A DNA stretch of 64,000 nucleotides. It comes from Actinocorallia herbida. Lineage in GTDB: Bacteria > Actinomycetota > Actinomycetes > Streptosporangiales > Streptosporangiaceae. This document shows, in pieces, positions 1-7,377 of the stretch. Positions within the stretch are counted from its first letter, which is position 1. Every line of letters begins with the position of its first letter. The stretch covers positions 6,076,001 to 6,140,000 of the forward strand of contig NZ_RJKE01000001.1 in assembly GCF_003751225.1 (NCBI RefSeq), given 5' to 3'. Below the pieces are notes generated by a model. The model was not told where the DNA came from and did not search any database. It saw nothing but the letters and a program-made list of their open reading frames with translations. The translations under genes and the position numbers were made by a program.

Positions 1-58
1 CAAGAGGGCGACATAGCTCACTAGGTTGCCTATCATGACCTTAGAGAGGAGCATGCCC

Positions 59-892
59 ATGGAGCGTCTGGATGACAAGGTGGCCGTGGTGACCGGAGGT
101 GCGAACGGCATCGGTGCGGGCATCGGCCGGGCACTCGCCCAGGCCGGTGCGCACGTGGTGGTGGCCGACGTCGACCGCAGTGCCGCCGAGATCACGGCAG
201 GCGAGCTCGGCAGGATCGGTGTGCGCACACTGGCCGTCGAGTGCGACGTGCGCGAGCGCGCCGCGGTCGAGGCCCTGGCGGAACACTCCTGGCAGGCCTT
301 CGGCCGGGTGGACGTCATGGTGAACAACGCGGGTGTCCTGCCTCCCGTGGGGCGTCTCGTCGATCTCGCCGAGCAGGAGGTGCGCCGGGTCCTGGACGTG
401 AACGTCGTCGGGGTTTGGCAGGGGTGCTCGGTCTTCGGGCGGCGTTTCATCGAACAGGGGACCCCGGCGCACATCCTCAACACCGGCTCGGAGAACAGCC
501 TCGGCATCCCCCACACGGGCGCCGCGGCCTACACGGCCAGCAAGCATGCCGTGCTCGGCCTTTCGGACGTGCTGCGCAGGGAACTGCCCGAGTTCATCGG
601 TGTCAGCGTGCTGTGCCCGGGCATGGTGGCGACCCGGCTGGGCTCGGCCGAACCGAACCCTGTCCTGGCCGCGGGAATGGACGCAGACGCGGTCGGCCGA
701 CGGGCGGTGGAGGGAATCCTCCGCGGGGATTTCTACATCCTCACCCATCCTCCGGTGGTCGAGCTCGCGCGGGAGCGGTGGGAGGAGCTGTCCACCGCGT
801 TCGGCGTGCAGGCTCCGCGGTTCCCAGGAGACGAGGAACTCGACACCCGGGAGATCCTCCGGCGGAACCGGCAGGCGCGAAGGAACCGGTGA
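59..892 (+). CDS. SDR family NAD(P)-dependent oxidoreductase
   Basis: Classical short-chain dehydrogenase/reductase. The N-terminus has the cofactor-binding glycine motif TGGANGIGAGIG, followed by an acidic residue after beta-2 (VVADVD), which favours NAD over NADP. NNAG, the catalytic Ser region (NTGSENS) and the YTASK (YxxxK) motif are all present, so it should be active. The start at 59 is chosen because AGAGAGGA ends eight bases before it; in-frame ATGs at 35 and 53 and a TTG at 26 are worse placed. It converges with the thioesterase gene, whose stop is 24 bases away. The C-terminal third is more typical of SDRs acting on bulky hydrophobic alcohols, but the substrate cannot be told. Confidence 0.9.
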   Translation: MERLDDKVAVVTGGANGIGAGIGRALAQAGAHVVVADVDRSAAEITAGELGRIGVRTLAVECDVRERAAVEALAEHSWQAFGRVDVMVNNAGVLPPVGRLVDLAEQEVRRVLDVNVVGVWQGCSVFGRRFIEQGTPAHILNTGSENSLGIPHTGAAAYTASKHAVLGLSDVLRRELPEFIGVSVLCPGMVATRLGSAEPNPVLAAGMDADAVGRRAVEGILRGDFYILTHPPVVELARERWEELSTAFGVQAPRFPGDEELDTREILRRNRQARRNR

Positions 893-916
893 TGACCGGA
901 TCCGGGCCGCCCGGCC

Positions 917-1762
917 TTAGCGGAACAGTCCCTCCTGGGCGATACCGGCCACGACGGTTCCGTCGGCAGTGAACACCTTGCTGGAGGCCAGCCCGCGACC
1001 CTCTCCCGCCACCGGTGAGTGCTGGTCTATCAGCAGCCACTCATCGACGCGCACGGACCGGTGGAACCAGAGGGAGTGGTCGAGGCTCGTCACCGTGAAC
1101 CTGGTCGGCCCCCAGAGCGGCGTGTGCGGACGGCGGACGGCGTCCAGCGAGGCCAGGTCGCTGACATAGGCGAACAGGCATCGGTGCAGGACCTCGTCGT
1201 CGGGAAGCACTCCTCTCGCCCTGATCCACAGCCTGCTACGGCCGGGCAGCGGCTCGACGTCCTGAGGCGACCACCGCAGCGGCTCAGTGTACCTGAGATC
1301 GAAGGCCTCAGAACGCGACAGCGGCGGCACGGCGTCCCCGAGCCGATCGCGCAGCTCCTCCTCCAGCGGAACCAGGGCTTCCGGTCCCTGCACGTCCGGA
1401 AGAGGGTCTTCGTGCGCGAAGCCAACCTCCGGTACGTGGAACGAGACGCTCGTCGTGAACAGTTCACGATCCTCCTGGCAGGCGGTCACTCTCCGGTGCG
1501 AGAAGGACCGCCCGTCCCGGATCCGATCCACCCGGTAGGTCACCGAGACGAGCGGGCGACCCGGACTCAGGAAGTAGCCGTGGAGCGAATGGGGAAGGCG
1601 GTCGGAGGGCACCGTGCCCGATGCCGCGCGCAACGCCTGGGCCACGACCTGTCCGCCGTAGAGCCGCTGCACCGGGTCAGCCGGGCTCTCACCGCTGTAG
1701 ACGTCGCGGTCCACCGGCTTCAGGTCCAGCATCGCGACGAGTCGATCGATCGCCTCCGTCAT
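917..1762 (-). CDS. tesB: acyl-CoA thioesterase II (TesB-like)
   Basis: Hydrolyses acyl-CoA to free acid and CoA. At 281 residues it has the usual TesB length, a double hot-dog fold. The N-terminal repeat carries the family pattern around RLYGGQVVAQAL and HSLHGYFLSPGRP, and the C-terminal repeat carries TSLDHSLWFH followed by WLLIDQHSP, the region of the active-site Asp. The ATG at 1762 is preceded by GAGAAGGAAG. It lies 53 bases downstream of larC on the same strand, so it may be the last gene of the larBEC transcript, although no thioesterase role is known in that pathway. The alternative is an independent gene for fatty or aryl-CoA turnover. Confidence 0.9.
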   Translation of the reverse strand: MTEAIDRLVAMLDLKPVDRDVYSGESPADPVQRLYGGQVVAQALRAASGTVPSDRLPHSLHGYFLSPGRPLVSVTYRVDRIRDGRSFSHRRVTACQEDRELFTTSVSFHVPEVGFAHEDPLPDVQGPEALVPLEEELRDRLGDAVPPLSRSEAFDLRYTEPLRWSPQDVEPLPGRSRLWIRARGVLPDDEVLHRCLFAYVSDLASLDAVRRPHTPLWGPTRFTVTSLDHSLWFHRSVRVDEWLLIDQHSPVAGEGRGLASSKVFTADGTVVAGIAQEGLFR

Positions 1763-1815
1763 GGGCGCACTTCCTTCTCAAGGGCTGTTCGGGCTGTCCG
1801 GGCAGCGGAAGGGCG

Positions 1816-3030
1816 TCAGGCAGGACACCCGGGATAAAGATCCGCGCACTCGGCTCGCGCGAGGTCCAGGACCTGCTTGGGCGGCAGCCCGGTGGTCCGG
1901 GCGGTGGCCACGACGTCCTCGTACTCCACCGAAACGTTGACGACCTCGCCCTCCAGCGAGGCGATCTTCGCTCGTACCTGCCCGCCGAGGACCGAGAGAC
2001 GGACCTCCTCGCGCGCGAGGGCGGTCTTGGCGACCACGTGTCGGCGCACGCCGATCGTGGTGGTGTGCGTGAAGAGGACCCTCAGAACCGCAGGGGTACG
2101 ACTCTCTTCGCAGAGGATCGAGAGGGTGTGCGCGGGCCGCCCCTTCTTCATCAGGATCGGGGTCAGCCAGGCGTCCGCGGCACCGGCGTCCAGGAGCGCC
2201 GCGAGCGTCGGCGGCCACAGCCGCGGGTCCTGGTCGTCGACGTTGGCCTCCAGCAGCACGCCTCCGCCGTGCTGACCGGCGGGGCCCTGCGGACCGGGCT
2301 CCGCGCCGATGATGAGGCGGGTCACGTTCGGGTGGCCCGCGTGGTCGCGGCCACCGGCGCCCACCCCGGTGAACTGAGGGGCCATCACGGGCATGGGCCC
2401 GAAGGAGTGCGCGAGGGTGACTGCGAGGGCGACACCGGTCGGAGTCGCCAGCTCCGACTCGACCGGACCGCCGGAGCAGGGGGCGCCCGCCGAGCGGAGC
2501 AGCTCCAGCACCGCCGGCCCCGGTATGGGGATCACGCCGTGCTCGGTGGCGGCACGGCCGCCGCCGAGACCGATCGGGCTGCAGTACAGCCGGTCGACAC
2601 CGAGTTCCCGCAGCCCGGCGACCGTGCCCACGACATCGACGAGCGTGTCGAGGGCGCCCACCTCGTGGAAGTGCACCTGGTCTGCGGGCAGGCCGTGCAC
2701 GCGGCCTTCCGCGACCGCGAGGGCCGAGAACACCTCACCGGACCGAGCGCGCGTCTCCTCGTCAAGGTCCGCGCGAGCGAGGATCTCGAGAAGGTCGCTC
2801 AGCCTGCGTTCATGCCGCCCGTCCTCGGTGCCCACGCTGACCTGGGTGGCGCGCATTCCCGCCCGTCGCGTCTCCCGCGCTCGGATCGTGATCTTTTCGG
2901 GTAGCCGCAACGCCTCCACCACGTGTTCGAGGAAGGCGGGCTTCAGGCCAGCGTCGACGCAGGCGCCCAGGAGCATATCGCCGCTGATGCCGCCGGTGGC
3001 ATCGAGCCAGGCGGTCCTTCCCACGCTCAT
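1816..3030 (-). CDS. larC: LarC, nickel insertion into the pincer nucleotide cofactor
   Basis: LarC is the CTP-dependent nickel insertase that makes the final nickel-pincer nucleotide (NPN) from the dithiolated pyridinium mononucleotide. The N-terminus WLDATGGISGDMLLGACVD is the LarC signature. The acidic/His-rich centre (VHFHEVGALDTLVDVVG, with ELATPTGVALA after it) is the known conserved core, and EANVDDQDPR begins the C-terminal half. The gene is one continuous 404-codon frame, whereas larC of Lactiplantibacillus plantarum needs a programmed frameshift. The start at 3030 overlaps the larE stop (ATGA), so translation is probably coupled. The reading frame stays open further upstream, but that stretch is antisense-like sequence inside larE and not part of the protein. 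Confidence 0.93.
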   Translation of the reverse strand: MSVGRTAWLDATGGISGDMLLGACVDAGLKPAFLEHVVEALRLPEKITIRARETRRAGMRATQVSVGTEDGRHERRLSDLLEILARADLDEETRARSGEVFSALAVAEGRVHGLPADQVHFHEVGALDTLVDVVGTVAGLRELGVDRLYCSPIGLGGGRAATEHGVIPIPGPAVLELLRSAGAPCSGGPVESELATPTGVALAVTLAHSFGPMPVMAPQFTGVGAGGRDHAGHPNVTRLIIGAEPGPQGPAGQHGGGVLLEANVDDQDPRLWPPTLAALLDAGAADAWLTPILMKKGRPAHTLSILCEESRTPAVLRVLFTHTTTIGVRRHVVAKTALAREEVRLSVLGGQVRAKIASLEGEVVNVSVEYEDVVATARTTGLPPKQVLDLARAECADLYPGCPA

Positions 3031-3890
3031 CCCGCCTCCACCGCGGTCCGACCCTCGTTGAGGGAACCGCTGCGGAACCCCCGCCGGTCCAGCTCGACGT
3101 GCTCGAAGCCGGTGACGGCGCGCAGGACGCCGGCTGCCTCCACGGCCTGGATCCGTTCCGCGTCGACCTCGACCCGGGCGATGTCGCCGAGATCGCGGAC
3201 CCGCAGGTTGCGGACGGGAACGCCCGCCTCCGCCAAGGCCTGGCGCAACGATCGCTCGGCGGCGCCCACCCTCGACAGCCTCGCGGGCGTGATCGGGAGG
3301 CCGTAGGCGACACGGCTGGACAGGCAGGCGGCGGCCGGCTTGTCCGCGGTCCTGAGGCCCCACTCCCCGGAAGCCGCGCGGACCTGGGCCTTGGTCAGCC
3401 CGGCATCACGCAGGGGGGTCACCGCCCCGCGAGCGGCGGCGGCACGGATCCCCGGCCGGAACGGGTCCAGCGCGTCATCGGCGTTCGTTCCCGTCGCCAC
3501 GGCGGCGAGCCCGAGTTCCCCGGCGAGCGGCGTGAGGACGTCCAGCAGTTCGGCCTTGCAGTGAAAGCATCTGTCCGTGTCATTGCGCACGTATCCGGGA
3601 CGCCTGAGTTCCTGGGTGCGCGGGGCGAAATGCCGGACTCCCAGGTCCGCGGCGAACCGCCGGGCGTCTTCCAGCTCTTCGGCCGGAAGCGAGGGGCTCA
3701 CGGCGGTCGCCGCGGCCACCCGCCCCGCACCGAGCGTGCGCACGGCCGCCGCCAGCAGGAAGGCCGAATCGGCGCCCCCGGAGAACGCGACCAGCAGCGA
3801 GTCCGCGTCCAGCAGAAGCCCGGCGAGCCGGTCGATGCGACGCCGGAGATCCTCCTGCGGGAAGTCTTCGCCATGGGTGAGTGCGTTCAT
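3027..3890 (-). CDS. larE: LarE, ATP-dependent sulfur transferase (probable [4Fe-4S] type)
   Basis: LarE converts the two carboxylates of pyridinium-3,5-biscarboxylate mononucleotide to thiocarboxylates. The PP-loop ATP motif SGGADS is at residues 37-42. Cys189 lies in the motif AAACLSSR, equivalent to the sacrificial Cys176 of L. plantarum LarE. Cys108 and Cys111 form an added CxxC (RCFHCK). Three such cysteines are the mark of LarE proteins that hold a [4Fe-4S] cluster and need not sacrifice their own sulfur; that reading is from family knowledge. Length (287 residues) is normal. The gene overlaps larB upstream and larC downstream by four bases each (ATGA). The start at 3890 fits this coupling. 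Confidence 0.93.
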   Translation of the reverse strand: MNALTHGEDFPQEDLRRRIDRLAGLLLDADSLLVAFSGGADSAFLLAAAVRTLGAGRVAAATAVSPSLPAEELEDARRFAADLGVRHFAPRTQELRRPGYVRNDTDRCFHCKAELLDVLTPLAGELGLAAVATGTNADDALDPFRPGIRAAAARGAVTPLRDAGLTKAQVRAASGEWGLRTADKPAAACLSSRVAYGLPITPARLSRVGAAERSLRQALAEAGVPVRNLRVRDLGDIARVEVDAERIQAVEAAGVLRAVTGFEHVELDRRGFRSGSLNEGRTAVEAG

Positions 3891-4612
3891 GTTCCGCTCC
3901 CGGTGATGGTCTCGGTCGTGCCGCGGGTTCTGGCACCGAGATTGAGGATGCGCACCGCCGCGCACGCCGCTCCGAATCCGTTGTCGATGCCGACCACGGT
4001 GATCCCCGGGCTGCAGGAGGCGTGCATGGCGAGCAGCGCGGTCACGCCTTCCAGGGAGGCCCCGTAGCCGGGGCTGGTGGGGATCGCGATCACGGGGGCG
4101 TCGGTCATCCCGGCCACCACACTGGCGAGGGCTCCCTCCATTCCCGCAGCGACCAGGACGAGGTCGGCGTCGCGCAACCGGTCGGCCTCGGCGAGGATCC
4201 GGTGCAGGCCGGCCACTCCAACGTCGCAGACGAGATCGGGACGGACCCCGTAGGCCGACAGCACGGCCTCGCACTCTCGGGCCGTCGGCAGATCGGCTGT
4301 GCCCGCCGTGAGCACGGGGACCCGTTCTGCGCGGGCGGGAGACGTCCGCCAGGTGAGCACGGCGGTGTCGGGTCCGGTCTGCACCGACATCCCACCCGGA
4401 TTCCGGCTCAGTGTGGCCTCCGCCTGTTCCCGGTCGGCCCGGGTGAGGATCACCGGCCCCGTACCCGGTCCGTGCAGCAGGCCGTGCACGGCCTCGGCGC
4501 ACTGACCGGGGGTCTTTCCCGGCGCGTACACCGCTTCCGCCACCCCGGTCCGGACACCCCGATGATGATCCAGCCGGAGCTGGACGAACTCCTCCTCCGT
4601 GGCAGGGCTCAT
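3887..4612 (-). CDS. larB: LarB, pyridinium-3,5-biscarboxylate mononucleotide synthase
   Basis: LarB carboxylates nicotinic acid adenine dinucleotide at C5 and cleaves off AMP, the first step of NPN biosynthesis. The C-terminal half is PurE-like: GTADLPTARE near residue 104, DVGVAGLHRIL near 130, AAGMEGALASVVAG near 155 and IPTSPGYG near 177. Cys200 (HASCSPG) sits where family LarBs have the cysteine that forms the substrate adduct. At 241 residues it is of ordinary length. It is overlapped by the stop of the upstream TetR gene (ATGA) and itself overlaps larE, so the regulator and the three biosynthetic genes form one tight unit. Confidence 0.93.
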   Translation of the reverse strand: MSPATEEEFVQLRLDHHRGVRTGVAEAVYAPGKTPGQCAEAVHGLLHGPGTGPVILTRADREQAEATLSRNPGGMSVQTGPDTAVLTWRTSPARAERVPVLTAGTADLPTARECEAVLSAYGVRPDLVCDVGVAGLHRILAEADRLRDADLVLVAAGMEGALASVVAGMTDAPVIAIPTSPGYGASLEGVTALLAMHASCSPGITVVGIDNGFGAACAAVRILNLGARTRGTTETITGSGT

Positions 4613-5232
4613 CGGTACCGCCTCCCGAATCCGTCCAGGAGCAGCTCGATCGCGGCGATGGACAGCTCGGCCGCCTTCTCGACGGAGACCCGGGAGAACC
4701 CCGCCAGCGCCATCTTGGCGTGGCCGAAGACGACCGCGATGACGCCGAGCGCCGGAATGTGACACTCCTCGACGGGCGCTCCGCTGATCGCGGAGATGAT
4801 CTGCACGAACTGGTCGTATCCCTCGCGGCTCCATCGATCGATCAGCGCTGAGTGGCGCTGCAACCCGCTGTCGAAGATGAGCAGGAAAGCGCCGGGCTCG
4901 TCTCTGGCGAAGTCGAAGAAGTCCACGATCAGGTCGTTCAGCGCGTCTTGTGGCCGGTCCAGGTCGATCGAGCGCTGCCCTCGGCGTGCGTTCCAGTTCT
5001 CGTAGCTCGAATGCGCCGTCGAGAGCAGCAGGTCGTCGAGACCGTTGAAGTGCCGGTAAGGGGCCGCGCCGGTCACTCCGGCCCTCCGAGTGCACTCCGC
5101 CATCGTCACCGCGCCGAGCCCGTGCTCGGCGATCACGTCGAGCACGGCCTGGTGCATCGCTTGAACGAGGGCGCCGTGATGGTAGCGCCGGGCATCCGGG
5201 ATCTTCGCCCTTGCCACTGAGTCATTCCCCAT
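4609..5232 (-). CDS. TetR family regulator heading the larBEC operon
   Basis: The N-terminal helix-turn-helix (residues about 15-65, with MAECTRRAGVTGAAPYRHF) is clear TetR. The C-terminal ligand domain (DDLLLSTAHSSYENW onward) resembles the WHG-type group. I place the start at ATG 5232; an upstream in-frame TTG at 5262 would put coding sequence over the inverted repeat at 5260-5282. Its stop overlaps the larB start, so it is co-transcribed with larBEC. It sits between two divergent arms and is the obvious candidate to bind the repeat and control both. The ligand is unknown; it could be the substrate or product of the divergently encoded enzyme. Confidence 0.88.
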   Translation of the reverse strand: MGNDSVARAKIPDARRYHHGALVQAMHQAVLDVIAEHGLGAVTMAECTRRAGVTGAAPYRHFNGLDDLLLSTAHSSYENWNARRGQRSIDLDRPQDALNDLIVDFFDFARDEPGAFLLIFDSGLQRHSALIDRWSREGYDQFVQIISAISGAPVEECHIPALGVIAVVFGHAKMALAGFSRVSVEKAAELSIAAIELLLDGFGRRYR

Positions 5233-5259
5233 GAAGCCATCCTGCCCGCCGTTGACCCC

Positions 5260-5282
5260 CAATGTAAATGACCGTTACATTG
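5260..5282. promoter_or_regulatory. inverted repeat, putative TetR operator in the divergent lar promoter
   Basis: CAATGTAA at 5260-5267 and its exact complement TTACATTG at 5275-5282 are separated by seven bases. It lies between the TetR-larBEC start (5232) and the ferredoxin start (5312). An 8+7+8 layout is typical of TetR operators. It is AT-richer than the surroundings. Confidence 0.6.
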
Positions 5283-5311
5283 CTCGCACCTCCACAGGCT
5301 TGGGACGGCCC

Positions 5312-5971
5312 ATGAAAATCGTCAGGCAAGAGATCAAGATCGTCGATGCCAACTGCACCGGCTGCTACCGCTGCGAACGCGCCTGTCCGACCGCGGCCAT
5401 CACCATGGTTGGTCCGCGCAAGGAAGAGATCGCGGTCGTCGACAACGACAAGTGCATCGCCTGTTTCCGCTGCGTCGACGTGTGCGACGACGACGCCATG
5501 CTGATCGCCGAGCGCGAGGTGCCGCGCAAGGTGCGCACGAGCCCCAGATCCGTGGATCCGGCCGAGCTGAACGCCCTCTGCGAGGCAGCCGGCCTGGACC
5601 CTGACCAGATGGCGTGCCTCTGCAGCTCGACCAAGGTCAAGGAACTCGCCGCCGCGGCGCTGAACGGCGCCTCGACCTTTGAGGAACTGGCCCTGGCGAC
5701 CGGGGCGGCCTCCGGCTGCCTGCTCTACTGCGGTGTCCCCATGCGCAGGGTGCTGCGTGCCCGCACCGGCGACGAGGTGGACCCGAGCGGATCCAAGGTG
5801 CGGCGGTACGACTCCGCGCAGATCCTGCTCGACATCGACGAGGCGGCGGCCGACGCCTACCCCCTGTTCGCCCTGCGCCGCGAGCAGGCCGCGGCCCGCG
5901 CCAAACGGCAATCCTCCGGAGCGTCCCCTGAAGGGGCGGCCCGGAGCGGAGAAGCGAGGAGCACCCCGTGA
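5312..5971 (+). CDS. two-cluster ferredoxin fused to a BFD-type [2Fe-2S] domain
   Basis: An electron-transfer protein of 219 residues. The N-terminal domain holds two [4Fe-4S] motifs: Cys15/18/21 and Cys25-Pro (CTGCYRCERACP), then Cys48/51/54/58 (CIACFRCVDVC). After a linker comes a bacterioferritin-associated-ferredoxin-like domain with CLC at 102-104 and Cys136 and Cys140, ligands expected for a [2Fe-2S] cluster. The C-terminal 60 residues are charged and Ala-rich with no domain I recognise. The start at 5312 fits the first beta-strand of the ferredoxin fold; an open frame reaches further up but crosses the operator. The stop overlaps the next start (GTGA), so it probably serves the following enzyme as electron donor or acceptor, which is inference. 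Confidence 0.85.
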   Translation: MKIVRQEIKIVDANCTGCYRCERACPTAAITMVGPRKEEIAVVDNDKCIACFRCVDVCDDDAMLIAEREVPRKVRTSPRSVDPAELNALCEAAGLDPDQMACLCSSTKVKELAAAALNGASTFEELALATGAASGCLLYCGVPMRRVLRARTGDEVDPSGSKVRRYDSAQILLDIDEAAADAYPLFALRREQAAARAKRQSSGASPEGAARSGEARSTP

Positions 5972-7377
5972 GCGCAAACCCGTCGTTCGCCCCCGTCGCG
6001 GAACCCCCCGAGGTCATGCCGACGGTCTACGGGCCGCCTCCCCAGGCCGACCGCGGAAAGGACATCCCGGGTCTGGTCTCCCTCCAGGTCCGCGACCTCT
6101 TCCCCGACATCCCCGCCGCCGCCTACCACGGAGGTCCGGACGTCTCCGCCATCCGCCGCTCGACGGAGGCCGTGCTCGCCTCCGTCGACATGGCCATGAT
6201 CGGCGAGAACGACACGGTGAACCTGCTCTGCTCCGAGCACGGGTTCGGGATGCTCGGCGGCCACGCGTACGCCGAGATGCTCACCGCGATCAAGGACGAG
6301 ATCGAACGCAGGACCGGCTGCCGGAAGGTGCGGCTGGTCGTGATCGCGTGGCTGGGCGCGAAGGAACCGGAGGAGCTGATCGAGTACTACGAACTCGACC
6401 GGCGCTTCGAGGGCCGCGTCCGCGGTGCGACACCGCTGGACCAGGGGGTCGCGATCGAGACCGCGATGGGCACCCTCTACGGGCTGCGCAAGGTCTACGA
6501 CGCCAAGTGGATCATCCACGCGCACTACGACGACCCTCGCGAGGTCTACGTGCACCGCGCGATCGACCGCATCACCAAACCGTTCGGGATGTCCTACGCC
6601 CGGATGGAGACGCGCTCGATCTTCCACATCACGATGGGACCGCGCAGCGGCAACTTCATCGGCCGCGCCATCGCGGACTCGGAGTTCGTGCGGTCCAAGC
6701 TCGCCTTCAGCACGACGCTCGTGACCTCTCCCGACGGAGTGCTGGCCGTCGACGCCGACAACGACCTGCGGTCCCTCGGCGACCGGATGATCGCCAACAT
6801 CCTCCGCTCCTACGGGAAGATGCTGACGCTCCTGCGAGCCGTGGAGGAGTGCGTCGCGGTCGTCGACGGAGGAAAGTGGCCGTACTACATCCACGCCGGA
6901 GGCATGATCTTCGGTCATCTCTTCTACAACGCCGTGGACTGGTTCGACCTCGACCGGCCGGACGCCGATGTTGCCGTCGAGAAGGCGGTCGCCGCCGGCT
7001 TCAGCAGATCGATCAAGGCGATCGTGCTCAACCAGGCGCTCATCGGGCTGAACTTCACCAGCATGGCCATGCTGTATCCGCTGATCATCGCCAACCGCGA
7101 GATGGCCGACGCCATGCGGCACGATTTCAGCAACCCGATGTTCCTGGACCATGCGACTGAGGCGGACGACCTCTTCCAGGCGGTCGAGACCGCGGTCGAA
7201 CGCGGCGGAACCGACAAGATCATCGTCTTCGACGGGACGTACGGTGCGCTCAATGTCAGCCCGTCCATGGCCCGCCATCTGATCGACCTGGCGCCCGCGG
7301 TCGACAGGCAGGTGGAAGAGGAGCTTCTCCCCATGTGGCTCAAACAACGCGGTATCGACCCTCTGGATCTGCAGTGA
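5968..7377 (+). CDS. orphan 469-residue enzyme, possible remote LarA-type NPN enzyme
   Basis: I do not recognise a named family by sequence. The order of elements is compatible with LarA (DUF2088): a strand-turn with SEHGFGMLGGH at 89-99 where LarA has SDHTRP, then RLVVIAWLGAKEPEELIEYY at 122-141 in the place of LarA's GFH-containing strand, then IIHAHYDDPREVYVHRAI at 182-199 and ITKPFGM at 202-208 where LarA has its nickel His and cofactor-binding Lys. His184, His186, His196, His220 and Lys204 are the residues to test. Context supports this: it is the only enzyme-sized protein beside larBEC and no ordinary larA is present. GTG start 5968 and GTG of the next gene both overlap flanking stops. 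It may instead be an unrelated enzyme; the assignment is inference. Confidence 0.5.
   Translation: MSANPSFAPVAEPPEVMPTVYGPPPQADRGKDIPGLVSLQVRDLFPDIPAAAYHGGPDVSAIRRSTEAVLASVDMAMIGENDTVNLLCSEHGFGMLGGHAYAEMLTAIKDEIERRTGCRKVRLVVIAWLGAKEPEELIEYYELDRRFEGRVRGATPLDQGVAIETAMGTLYGLRKVYDAKWIIHAHYDDPREVYVHRAIDRITKPFGMSYARMETRSIFHITMGPRSGNFIGRAIADSEFVRSKLAFSTTLVTSPDGVLAVDADNDLRSLGDRMIANILRSYGKMLTLLRAVEECVAVVDGGKWPYYIHAGGMIFGHLFYNAVDWFDLDRPDADVAVEKAVAAGFSRSIKAIVLNQALIGLNFTSMAMLYPLIIANREMADAMRHDFSNPMFLDHATEADDLFQAVETAVERGGTDKIIVFDGTYGALNVSPSMARHLIDLAPAVDRQVEEELLPMWLKQRGIDPLDLQ

Noticed and set aside
3031-3363. Extension of the larC reading frame upstream to about 515 codons
   Set aside because: The extra part lies within larE in another frame, is rich in Arg/Pro/Gly as expected for antisense-like GC-rich sequence, and the ATGA overlap at 3030 with LarC's conserved N-terminus marks the true start.
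5968-7377. Calling the 469-residue protein LarA (lactate racemase) outright
   Set aside because: The LarA motifs SDHTRP, GFHRP and GGRKSVLPG cannot be found as such; only a loose order of elements and the gene context support kinship.
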